In this document: in pieces, positions 1 to 6,975 of the stretch
Numbering within the stretch: position 1 is the first letter of the stretch
Layout: each line of letters opens with the position of its first letter
From: an uncultured Clostridia bacterium
GTDB taxonomy: Bacteria; Bacillota; Clostridia; Christensenellales; Borkfalkiaceae
NCBI GenBank assembly: GCA_934271065.1
Contig: CAKQQQ010000011.1
Location: 1-43,588 of the forward strand
Direction: 5' to 3'
DNA: 43,588 bases
Program-made: the position numbers and the translations under genes
The notes under the pieces: generated by a model
What the model was told of the DNA's origin: nothing
Database searches by the model: none
What the model saw: the letters and a program-made list of their open reading frames with translations, nothing else

Positions 1-67
1 ATTCAAGGCGTACGAAGCCTCTGTATCATAAAAAAATAACCCTCCTAAAAAGGAAGATTATCTAAAA

Positions 68-76
68 TAAAAATGG
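68..76. repeat. Candidate left attachment core (9 bp, matches 43503-43511)
   Basis: The 9-mer taaaaatgg occurs here and again at 43503-43511, where its final tgg is the reverse complement of the tRNA CCA end. If real, bases 1-67 would be host DNA downstream of the tRNA and the prophage would run from about 77 to 43503. The match is short and A-rich, so chance is a serious alternative. Serine integrases use very short crossover cores, which makes a longer duplication unnecessary. Confidence 0.22.
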
Positions 77-793
77 GCATTAAGAGTCAAAACTCGAACT
101 TTTTACAATGTGTTAAAAACCTTGTTATTACTTGGCAAAAGCCCGAAAATCTTTTAATTTTAAAAACTTTTGTTGAACTGAAAAAAGAATATGATTTATT
201 AAAAGTTTGTTAAGTTTTATTGAGAACCGTTTTTTATAAAAATTTTTATTTGAAAAAGATTTTAAAATTCAATAATAACAATATTTTTTAAAATATTTTC
301 AAAAATATAATTTATTGCCGAATTTTTTTAGATAATTAGAGCAAACCCAAACAGAATCAAAGGGAAAGGAAGAAGCATTGCCGAAAAAATCGCCAATTTG
401 AAAAATTGGGGGACTAAAAAAGACTCGGCGGGCGGGACAACAACCCCCGTCGGATTTCACCCTCCCCACAGTACCTATGAGGGGCTGAAATACACGCACA
501 TCAAGGGCTTTCAATACTCGCAACACAATACAAACCCAACTGCAGACGGAACTCGCATGCCGAACCGAACCACGACGACCGTTTTTAAAATTCGTTGCCG
601 AAAATAAAAAAAAATAAAACGTGTAAATTGCTTTTGATTTATTTCTATAAAATAATCAATGTAAAAAGATGTAAAAGTTTTAAATTTGTTTTGATTAAAT
701 TATTGAAATAAATCAATACCCGAGTAATAATGCAGATATAAAAGTTCTAAAAAAACAAAACAAGAACTGGCAAATCATCAAAGGGGGCGGGGT
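77..793. other. Non-coding left-end region with a GC-richer island
   Basis: No convincing gene is visible. Bases 77-390 and 605-780 are very AT-rich, while about 395-600 is clearly richer in G and C. Short open frames cross the island on both strands, but the plus one would need a TTG start without a Shine-Dalgarno sequence. The island could hold a structured RNA or a decayed host gene. The promoter of the gene starting at 794 should lie in the last 150 bases. Confidence 0.4.
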
Positions 794-1693
794 ATGAAAA
801 TAGAAATAGAACAAATAAACAACCAATATCGTTATTCTGTTTTAGAACATCGTGCTATTCAATTTCATCGACATTATGACGACACGAACTTTGAAACAAA
901 ATTAAAATTTGTTGAAGAATTTTTAGACAGTACGCATGCGAAGTTCAAACAATATACTCGCCGAGATGTTTTAAAAGATTTTGCAAAAACCGACGAAGCG
1001 ATTGCCGAGCAATACAAACGGGAATATCCCAAAGGTGGCTATCGCAAAAACGCAGGTCGCAAGGTTGGTTCATTCGCCAACGGCGTAAGGTCAACTCGAA
1101 CGAAACAATTTACAATGGCTATTACCGAAGAAGAAAAGGAATATTTAACTTATTGCTTAGAATGGTTTAGGTCACAAAAACTAAACGGCCCGAAACAAAT
1201 CGGAAACGAAATGAAAGAGAGTTTAGTCGAACTCATTCAAAAAGATTTTATGGATAATGTTTATCGAAAGGAACTTAACTACGACAATGCAAAACGCTTT
1301 GAACACCTTTTGCAAAAAAGAATCCGGCAATATAAAGCCGTGAACAATATCGACGAAAACGCTCCTTTTTATAAGCACGATTGTTCAAAATGTACATACT
1401 TAGGCGATTATATTAAAAGTTCATTTGAAACAAAAGAGGGGTTATTGCATGCCGCTTATTTTGATTTATACGCCCACCCTCAATTTGAAAGCGATTCCGT
1501 TGTTTTTATTGCTCGATATGGTAACGAGTTGGACGAATATACATCTTTTACTTACTTTGTTGAATCCGAATGGAAGCCACAACAACAAATAATGGGACAA
1601 CTTCCCGAAATTTACGAAGCCTTTAAGCGTTATGCCGAAAGATGTCGCCCGAACTCGCCCAAATACCCATTCTCGTTTCTTGAAGCAGAATAA
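794..1693 (+). CDS. Unrecognised 299-aa protein, lone plus-strand gene at the left end
   Basis: I do not recognise the family. The ATG is preceded by a purine-rich AAGGGGGCGGGG, a usable ribosome binding site. A basic stretch around residues 82-100 (GYRKNAGRKVGS, then STRTKQ) is followed by FTMAITEEEKEYL, which resembles the start of a ribbon-helix-helix or other DNA-binding segment. A CSKC pair lies near residue 198. It is the only plus-strand gene at this end, faces the late operon across strong terminators and sits by the presumed left prophage border. These are typical of an independently transcribed cargo gene expressed in the lysogen. A role in DNA binding is a guess from the basic motif only. 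Confidence 0.7.
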   Translation: MKIEIEQINNQYRYSVLEHRAIQFHRHYDDTNFETKLKFVEEFLDSTHAKFKQYTRRDVLKDFAKTDEAIAEQYKREYPKGGYRKNAGRKVGSFANGVRSTRTKQFTMAITEEEKEYLTYCLEWFRSQKLNGPKQIGNEMKESLVELIQKDFMDNVYRKELNYDNAKRFEHLLQKRIRQYKAVNNIDENAPFYKHDCSKCTYLGDYIKSSFETKEGLLHAAYFDLYAHPQFESDSVVFIARYGNELDEYTSFTYFVESEWKPQQQIMGQLPEIYEAFKRYAERCRPNSPKYPFSFLEAE

Positions 1694-1705
1694 CCAAATA
1701 ACAAA

Positions 1706-1736
1706 AAAGCCGACCTCGAACATCGAAGTCGGCTTT
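1706..1736. terminator. Bidirectional intrinsic terminator
   Basis: A hairpin with arms aaagccgacctcga and tcgaagtcggcttt (one mismatch) lies 13 bases after the stop of the plus-strand gene. It is followed by a T-rich run on the plus strand (cttaattttt) and by six T on the minus strand, so it can stop transcription from both sides. Confidence 0.85.
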
Positions 1737-1740
1737 CTTA

Positions 1741-1968
1741 ATTTTTATTCAGACGAGCGAGAACGCCCCTCAAATTGTTTTTAATATACAAGTAATCATT
1801 TTTTATATAAAACCCACCTTATTTTTAATCCTAGCCCCCTAGATTTTAATTTTTTTATATAGTTCGAACACGGCATTTCAATATCGAACTTTTTTATAAA
1901 ATTAAACTTTAATCTCTCAAACGTGGCTAAAAACTATAAGCAACGCTCTTCAAACTCAATCAAGGCAA
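1741..1968. other. AT-rich intergenic stretch, nothing recognised
   Basis: This gap lies between converging transcription units. It contains T-rich runs and no open frame with a ribosome binding site. I see no repeat or RNA structure beyond the flanking terminators. Confidence 0.5.
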
Positions 1969-1974
1969 TAAAAA

Positions 1975-2002
1975 AGGCGACCCCGTCGAAACGGAATCGC
2001 CT
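1975..2002 (-). terminator. Second terminator of the late operon
   Basis: On the minus strand an AGGCGATTCCGT / ACGGGGTCGCCT hairpin with a short internal mismatch and a TTCG loop is followed directly by six T. It acts as a back-up behind the terminator at 2051-2073. Confidence 0.75.
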
Positions 2003-2050
2003 AACAGAATAGCTGAAACTTCTCCCAAATCTCCTCCACTCTCAAAGAAA

Positions 2051-2073
2051 AAGCCCGAACATTGCTCGGGCTT
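2051..2073 (-). terminator. Terminator after the amidase gene
   Basis: On the minus strand the arms AAGCCCGA and TCGGGCTT enclose a 7-base loop and lead into TTTCTTTG. It lies about 30 bases after the amidase stop and ends the long leftward late transcript. Confidence 0.85.
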
Positions 2074-2101
2074 CACCATAAGAAGAGAGAGCCTAAGATT
2101 T

Positions 2102-2632
2102 TTAAATCAAATTTTTATCTTTAAACTTTTTAATCGCTTCCCAAATTGCGTTCGCAAATATTTCGGGCTTTTCGATTAAAAGTTTTTCTTCGGTCGGGTT
2201 CGATATAAACGCCAACTCAACAAGAATTGCCGGGGCTTTGGTTCGATTCAAAACGTGTAAATCGTTCCTTGGTTTAATTCCACGATTAAAAAGCCCCGTC
2301 GCTTTTACGAGTTCGGCTTGGGTAATTGTCGCCAATTCTTTTCCCTTTGCCGAGCCGGTACAATATAACACCTCGCACCCGTGGGCGTTTGGGTTGGTTG
2401 AGGAATTACAATGAATGGAAATAAAACACGTTGCCCCCGACTTGTTTTCTTCTTTTGAAATTTCAAAATAAGTTTTCTTTTGTTGGTAAACTCGAACGGG
2501 GTAGCCGTTCAACTTCAATCGTGCTTCCAAAATTCCTGCAACCTTTGCCGCAACAACTGATTCTTTCGTTCCCGATTTTGAACACGCTCCGGGGTCTGTC
2601 CCACCGTGTCCGGGGTTTAAAAATATTTTCAT
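2102..2632 (-). CDS. N-acetylmuramoyl-L-alanine amidase, phage endolysin
   Basis: This 176-aa protein is a bare Amidase_3 (zinc amidase) domain that cleaves the bond between muramic acid and the stem peptide. The family zinc ligands and catalytic residue are visible: His9 in NPGHGG, Glu24, His74 in SIHCNSS and Glu139 in VELAFISN. There is no signal peptide and no separate wall-binding domain, so release to the murein needs a holin or similar. Its ATG overlaps the stop of the preceding membrane-protein gene (ATGA), and it is the last gene of the late operon, both usual for a lysis gene. Confidence 0.93.
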   Translation of the reverse strand: MKIFLNPGHGGTDPGACSKSGTKESVVAAKVAGILEARLKLNGYPVRVYQQKKTYFEISKEENKSGATCFISIHCNSSTNPNAHGCEVLYCTGSAKGKELATITQAELVKATGLFNRGIKPRNDLHVLNRTKAPAILVELAFISNPTEEKLLIEKPEIFANAIWEAIKKFKDKNLI

Positions 2633-3006
2633 TCATTCCCTCTTTTCTGTTTTAGTAAATAATTTTTGATGTCGTTTATTCCCCGATTAACTTCTTTGAA
2701 TTGCTCCGTTCCCTCGTCGAATCGGTGAAAAACGGTTTTGAATTGGTTGTCAATTCCACTTTTGAACTCGGCGAATGCCGCAAGCGTTAAGAAACGATTT
2801 TCAATATCCGTTTTAACTTCGGTTTTCGCCTGTCCCAACTCGTCCGGGGTTACAAAACATTTCCCGTCTTTCAATGATTTAATAATGTTTTCTTTTAAAT
2901 CCGTAACTTCATCATGCGAAGCGACAATATGATTTTTAATGAGCCAAATCACAACGGCGATAATTAAAATCGTTAAGAGTGGGTAAGTTGTAAAAATTTC
3001 TAACAT
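2629..3006 (-). CDS. Small membrane protein with coiled coil, candidate holin or i-spanin
   Basis: This is a 125-aa product if started at the ATG at 3006, which has a GAGGAGG site just upstream. The upstream extension to 3033 lacks one. A single hydrophobic segment near residues 9-27 (LLTILIIAVVIWLI) is followed by a long charged helical region. It lies directly before the endolysin with overlapping stop and start codons. One N-terminal membrane anchor plus a coiled coil fits an Rz-like inner spanin as well as a pinholin-like protein. The sequence does not decide between them. Confidence 0.6.
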   Translation of the reverse strand: MLEIFTTYPLLTILIIAVVIWLIKNHIVASHDEVTDLKENIIKSLKDGKCFVTPDELGQAKTEVKTDIENRFLTLAAFAEFKSGIDNQFKTVFHRFDEGTEQFKEVNRGINDIKNYLLKQKRGNE

Positions 3007-3482
3007 TTGCCCCTCCTCTTTCGGTTTTTCCAATTTCTCGTCTTTTGGAAATTGTCAACACAATGTTTCATCAAGTAACGTCGCCAACTCGCAACCTTTG
3101 AAACATAAAGTAACCGTTCAAGAACGATTGTTGAGAAATATCGGTCGTAATCAATAAGCCCTTTATTTTCGCACATTTTGTCGTGAACCAAAGACGGAAT
3201 CAAAAACGCCGAATCAGTTGGCGAGCCGATTAAACTCCAACAAGGCTTCGGAATTGAAGCCCCGTCCCACCTATAACCTTTTTCAACTTTTATAACATAT
3301 TTTTTTCTTTTTTTATGGTCGAATAAGATTATATAAAACTCGTTCAAACACTTAAACGGTTTTTTCTCTAACTCCTCAACCTCTTCGTCCGTCATTCCCG
3401 GAGTAGGGAACAACGGAATCGGCTTTGGCATTTCCGTAAAATAGATTGAGAGTAGTTCTTTGTTATTGTACCATTCAAGCAT
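3000..3482 (-). CDS. DUF1353-family phage protein
   Basis: This 160-aa protein contains YRWDGASIPKPCWSLIGSP followed by a SLVHDKMCEN-like segment, the hallmark of the DUF1353 family found near lysis and tail genes of many phages. No biochemical role is established that I can name. It overlaps its upstream neighbour by 8 bases and the next start by 7, so it is part of the same translationally coupled run. The C-terminus is strongly basic (RKRRGK). Confidence 0.75.
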   Translation of the reverse strand: MLEWYNNKELLSIYFTEMPKPIPLFPTPGMTDEEVEELEKKPFKCLNEFYIILFDHKKRKKYVIKVEKGYRWDGASIPKPCWSLIGSPTDSAFLIPSLVHDKMCENKGLIDYDRYFSTIVLERLLYVSKVASWRRYLMKHCVDNFQKTRNWKNRKRRGKC

Positions 3483-3828
3483 TTTCGCCCTCGCCGATTT
3501 CTTCCCCTGTAATTCTGTTATATTTTTCTTTCGCTTCTAATAAAGCGGCATTGTACTCGGGAATTAAGTCGTCTAATACGGCGTGAATTTTTTCAAAGAA
3601 TTTCAAACCCAACTCACAACAAAGGATTCGTTTTTTGAGTTTTTTGGGGTCGGTTGTGTCAAAACATTTTTCGAGTGCTTGCTCAAAACTTTTTGTCGCA
3701 TCAACAAAACGGTTGTATAATTTTTCATAAAGATTTCGGGCAAGAACTGAAATCTTTGATTTAATGATTTTTGTTACTATGGGAGCAACATATTTCACCA
3801 ATAATCCAACTGCGATTTTAATATCCAT
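3475..3828 (-). CDS. Unrecognised 117-aa helical protein
   Basis: No family is recognised. The protein looks all-helical: an amphipathic or hydrophobic N-terminal helix (residues 5-25), then charged helices and an acidic tail (GEEIGEGENA). It has a pair of adjacent cysteines near residue 70. DGRs usually encode a small helical-bundle accessory protein (Avd), and this is the most Avd-sized helical protein downstream of the reverse transcriptase, but I see no Avd signature. It is about 1.4 kb from the RT gene. A lysis- or tail-associated role is equally possible. Confidence 0.6.
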   Translation of the reverse strand: MDIKIAVGLLVKYVAPIVTKIIKSKISVLARNLYEKLYNRFVDATKSFEQALEKCFDTTDPKKLKKRILCCELGLKFFEKIHAVLDDLIPEYNAALLEAKEKYNRITGEEIGEGENA

Positions 3829-3830
3829 TT

Positions 3831-4169
3831 TTAACCCTCCTGTAATTTTGTTTTAAAATACTTGATTTTGTTTTGGTTGTATTCAATTTCACGCTTGGCG
3901 TTTTCGATTCCACGGCGACACGCTTCGACGTTATCTTCAAATAAAACGAAATCACAACCACAATCCACACAATGCATTTGAAAGAATACACGCTCGGAAT
4001 CGCCCTCGGACGTTTCGATAATTTGAATCGTTTCACTTTGACACAACGGACAAACAACGCCGACTTTCAAACGTGGTTCTTCTCGGTCGGGCGTGGACAA
4101 TAACAAATCAACCAACGCTTCGTCCGAACGCTCGACTTGTTGCCGAATTTCTGTAACTCTTGATTCCAT
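3831..4169 (-). CDS. Small zinc-ribbon protein
   Basis: This 112-aa protein has a CPLC pair (about residue 40) and a CVDCGCD pair (about residue 68), a treble-clef or zinc-ribbon layout like that of Lar-type restriction-alleviation and other small phage proteins. Long charged helices flank the ribbon. The start overlaps the stop of the gene before it. Function is not assignable. The zinc-ribbon call is from the cysteine spacing only. Confidence 0.6.
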   Translation of the reverse strand: MESRVTEIRQQVERSDEALVDLLLSTPDREEPRLKVGVVCPLCQSETIQIIETSEGDSERVFFQMHCVDCGCDFVLFEDNVEACRRGIENAKREIEYNQNKIKYFKTKLQEG

Positions 4170-4672
4170 TAAGAAACCTCCGCTTTGTCGAACAATTCGC
4201 CTTGTTTTTCAGCCGTTTCGCCTTGGGCGTAAAGAATCGCTTGATTTTTTAATTCGTCCAACTGTTCGATTGCGTAAGTTGGGATTGTGTAACCTTTTTC
4301 GGCTTCAATCATAATATGAGGAGTATTTATGCAGAGTGGTTGTGGAACTCCGTTGTCAAGTGGAACTTGCCCCGAAATAATTACGCCGCCTTTTTCTGAA
4401 AAATTAACGGTTGTAATTAAGACGTCGTCCTTTTTATCTTCAAGTTCGCAAATTTCACAAAATACCTCGCTCAAATCTTGCATTGACTTCAAGAATGAAT
4501 CAAGGGGCTTTTCTCGACCTTTGAAAGTAACTTCCCCCGTCCCGTTTCGCTTATTTTCTTTGAACGAAATTTCTGGAATGTCGCTTTTTGCATCGATTCT
4601 GATTTTAGAAATAAAGCCGTTGAAATCGGGCTTCATTTTAGTTTTAATGTTTGTTACTTTGCCTTTTGCCAT
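4169..4672 (-). CDS. Unrecognised 167-aa protein
   Basis: The start ATG follows AGGAGAGAAA. The protein is mostly beta-like with acidic patches, no membrane segment and no motif that I recognise. It lies in the run of genes between the reverse transcriptase and the lysis genes. The expected role would be virion-associated or host-directed, but nothing in the sequence supports a specific call. Confidence 0.55.
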   Translation of the reverse strand: MAKGKVTNIKTKMKPDFNGFISKIRIDAKSDIPEISFKENKRNGTGEVTFKGREKPLDSFLKSMQDLSEVFCEICELEDKKDDVLITTVNFSEKGGVIISGQVPLDNGVPQPLCINTPHIMIEAEKGYTIPTYAIEQLDELKNQAILYAQGETAEKQGELFDKAEVS

Positions 4673-4689
4673 TTTCTCTCCTCCTGTAT

Positions 4690-5241
4690 TTAATTCTCGC
4701 TTGCTCTTTGTGTTTTATACTCGGCAAAATATTGCTCTTTTTTTGAATACAAAAACAAATAAAGTTGAATAACTTCTAACCCTGTCATTTCAACCATATT
4801 TTCAACCTTACCCGTTTCGTCATAAACGGCGAATGTTTGGCTTGCAACTGTTGACGGGTCGCCACCTAACATCTTGATTAAATTAACTGCCGTTTCGATG
4901 TCGGACATAATTTTTTTGTAGTCGTTAATATATTTCGGCTTGTATTTAAACCCATTTGTATAAAGAACACCCGTGTTTAATTTGTTTTCGTACTCGTCGA
5001 ATGCTTCCGTATTGACGTTATCGTTTATCGTGTCGGCGATAAGTTGATTTTTAAGAGTTTCGTATTCGTTCGCCGTAACAAAGGCTTCGGAATATTCCCA
5101 ATATGTCAATTCTTGCCCGTTGTCGTCGATTCTTGTTTTTTGTTGCAAATCACGACGGATATATACATAACCCGGACAAGAAGTGGTATCGATTAAATCG
5201 GGCTTAATATTAGATTGAGCCTTTTTGTAAGTTAATTGCAT
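4690..5241 (-). CDS. Unrecognised 183-aa protein after the reverse transcriptase
   Basis: The ATG at 5241 is preceded by GGAGG and lies inside the end of the RT gene (32-base overlap), so the two are probably co-translated. The N-terminal part is polar. The C-terminal part (LEVIQLYLFLYSKKEQYFAEYK) is helical. Its size and position after a tail-fibre locus suggest a tail-fibre assembly protein, but no family motif is visible. It could alternatively serve the DGR. Both are inferences from location. Confidence 0.5.
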   Translation of the reverse strand: MQLTYKKAQSNIKPDLIDTTSCPGYVYIRRDLQQKTRIDDNGQELTYWEYSEAFVTANEYETLKNQLIADTINDNVNTEAFDEYENKLNTGVLYTNGFKYKPKYINDYKKIMSDIETAVNLIKMLGGDPSTVASQTFAVYDETGKVENMVEMTGLEVIQLYLFLYSKKEQYFAEYKTQRASEN

Positions 5242-6373
5242 TGTTTTCCTCCGTTTGTTTTTCTTTTCTCTTTTTGTTGTGTTTGCTCACGATTTTTCGG
5301 CAAACAATCGGATTTACGAACGGTTTAATATGTTTTTCGTAAGCCTTGTGCGTGTCGGTCGGTAAGAACCAACCCATATAACTCAATAATTGGCATGCAT
5401 CTCGCCAAGAGATTTTTAACTTTTTGCTGATTCTTTTCGCTAACCTTATCGCTCTTAAAAATATTGATTTTCTGATTGTTGTTTTATCTCGGTAAAACTT
5501 AAACCCCATAAAATCAATCGGGCGACCACGACGAACGCCGTTTTTGTCAACATAATCAAATAAAAAGACTTGCCAATTATCTTTTATTTCCAAATCCAAA
5601 GTTGTTAAATACTCTCGGATTTTAATAAACATTTTATGTAATTCTCGCTTCGATGAGCCGAATATAACCATATCGTCCATATATCGGACATAACAAACGG
5701 CTCTCAATTCCTCTTTTATGTAGTGGTCGAGAGGTTGTAAGAACCAATTAGCGAACCATTGGCTCGTGTAATATCCAATCGGGAGTCCTTTATTAAGAAC
5801 CGTCCCGTCGGGTAAGATTCCAACATTGGAATCCAAAACAAAATAAACTAATTCCAAAAACTTTAAATCGGTTATTGTTTTTCTGAATCGTTGTTTCAAA
5901 AGGTCGATGTTAATATTTTCGTAAAAATGGTGAATATCTAACTTTAAAACATACTTGATTTTCTTAGGGTTTTTACGGATAAATTTTTCAATGTATTTTT
6001 TACCGTAATGAACCCCACGTTCAGGAACTGACCCACAAGAATATTTATACATTCCTCGCATAAATATTGGCTTTAAAACGTAAATTACAATGTGTTGAAT
6101 CCATTGTTCGGGTCGGCGAATCGATAAATAAGGTTGTATGATTTTTCTTATTTTTTGTTTGAACCCGTCGTTTACGATGTGGGCTTTGTGTATAAGGGGT
6201 TTAAAACCTCCCTCCCAAATCTTCTCTCTTAACTTGCGTTTTGCAAGGTCGTAATATTTAATTATTTCCTTGACTTTCGGACGGTCGGTTTTACCTTTAA
6301 CACAAGTTTTCCAAGAAATATCCATACATTCATCACTTACGGCAATTTCGATTAAGTGATTATGTGTTTTCAT
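5210..6373 (-). CDS. Reverse transcriptase of a diversity-generating retroelement
   Basis: This 387-aa enzyme copies the template-repeat RNA into error-prone cDNA, with mistakes at adenines, that overwrites the variable repeat of the tail-fibre gene. Motifs in order (numbering from the ATG at 6373) are KLDIHHFYENI near 144-154 with the first catalytic Asp, GLPIGYYTSQ near 196-205 and YMDD near 231-234. The IGxxxSQ form in place of the usual QGxxxSP is diagnostic of DGR-type reverse transcriptases. Length fits the family. A TTG two codons earlier is possible, but the ATG is simpler. It lies immediately after the template repeats, in the order target, TR, RT known from the Bordetella phage BPP-1. 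No avd gene is recognisable between target and RT. Confidence 0.95.
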   Translation of the reverse strand: MKTHNHLIEIAVSDECMDISWKTCVKGKTDRPKVKEIIKYYDLAKRKLREKIWEGGFKPLIHKAHIVNDGFKQKIRKIIQPYLSIRRPEQWIQHIVIYVLKPIFMRGMYKYSCGSVPERGVHYGKKYIEKFIRKNPKKIKYVLKLDIHHFYENINIDLLKQRFRKTITDLKFLELVYFVLDSNVGILPDGTVLNKGLPIGYYTSQWFANWFLQPLDHYIKEELRAVCYVRYMDDMVIFGSSKRELHKMFIKIREYLTTLDLEIKDNWQVFLFDYVDKNGVRRGRPIDFMGFKFYRDKTTIRKSIFLRAIRLAKRISKKLKISWRDACQLLSYMGWFLPTDTHKAYEKHIKPFVNPIVCRKIVSKHNKKRKEKQTEENNAINLQKGSI

Positions 6374-6648
6374 ATTCAATTTTCCAAGAAGTGAAACTAT
6401 TGATTTATTGCTTCACGGCTTCAAGTCGCATGCTTTGTTTTTGCTAATCGCAAAAACTGTCGCTTGCTATTTCGCCGATACTTCGAGTTTGAGCCTACGG
6501 CTCATCACTCTACGCAAAAATCAACTCTTACTTATAAGCCTTATGGATTTTCGGCTAACTTACTAACCCATACCTCTTGGTCGGCTTAATTTTTGCCAAG
6601 TGGCAAGGATTTTAGTCTGCATTATAAGATTTTATTTGTATTTATTAA

Positions 6649-6766
6649 GTAAGTGAGAGCCACGCCGTAATTCCAATCCGAGTTCGAAACCACGTTGTTC
6701 ACATTGAGAGCGAACGCCCCGACAAGAAAGCCGTCGTTCGAACAACTCCCGAAACGGGCGAAGCCA
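6649..6766 (-). repeat. DGR template repeat 1 (TR1)
   Basis: This 118-base repeat aligns without gaps to the variable repeat at 6999-7116, offset exactly 350. It differs at 9 positions: 6654, 6668, 6671, 6672, 6677, 6696, 6704, 6734 and 6738. Every one is T on the plus strand, hence A in the template RNA sense. Nine of its 18 adenines are changed and none of its 100 other bases. This pattern identifies it as the donor template. Confidence 0.96.
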
Positions 6767-6798
6767 CAAACTAAAACCCTAATTTTATTTTTTATAAA

Positions 6799-6916
6799 GT
6801 AAGTGAGAGCCACGCCGTAATTCCAATTCGAGTTCGAAACCACGTCGTTCACATTGAGAGCGAACGCCCCAACAAGGAAGCCCTCGTTCGAACTACCACC
6901 GAAACGGGCGAAGCCA
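6799..6916 (-). repeat. Second, diverged DGR template repeat (TR2)
   Basis: This copy of TR1 lies 150 bases upstream in the RNA sense, with 8 differences in the 118-base core (6828, 6846, 6871, 6877, 6883, 6894, 6897, 6898). The similarity continues outside the core to about 6791-6930, so flanks were duplicated too. Most differences are not at TR1 adenines, so it did not arise by mutagenic homing from TR1. Compared with the variable repeat it has 6 mismatches at non-adenine positions, so it is not the donor of the present variable repeat. It keeps the adenine-rich codons at the same sites. Confidence 0.85.
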
Positions 6917-6957
6917 CAAACTAAAACCCCAATTTTTATAATGCTCTTAAACAAAGC

Positions 6958-6975
6958 ACGGGGGAGTTCCCCCGT
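6958..6975 (-). promoter_or_regulatory. Target-site hairpin next to the variable repeat
   Basis: A perfect 7-bp stem, acggggg / cccccgt, with a 4-base loop starts at the last base of the tail-fibre stop codon, 24 bases past the end of the variable repeat. DGR targets such as BPP-1 mtd carry a GC-rich hairpin or cruciform at this location that promotes retrohoming. The rest of the area is AT-rich, which makes the stem stand out. Confidence 0.8.

Larger units (their letters stand above)
6380..6930 (-). ncRNA. DGR template RNA: TR2, TR1 and structured spacer
   Basis: This is the presumed non-coding transcript between the tail-fibre gene and the RT. It carries two template repeats and, on the RT side, a spacer of about 260 bases (6380-6640) with no credible gene but several short inverted repeats, for example ttgcca/tggcaa at 6593-6606 and gagcc/ggctc at 6492-6504. 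In BPP-1 the equivalent spacer folds and is where cDNA synthesis is primed. By analogy the spacer beside TR1 is the likely priming region. Ends are approximate. Confidence 0.75.

Noticed and set aside
299..607. Short frames on both strands over the GC-richer island
   Set aside because: The plus frame needs a TTG without a ribosome binding site. The minus frame has no recognisable domain or partner gene.
1751..1772. gagcgagaacgcccct resembles part of the template repeats (gagagcgaacgcccc)
   Set aside because: The similarity is short, gapped and not continued on either side. It is not a third repeat.
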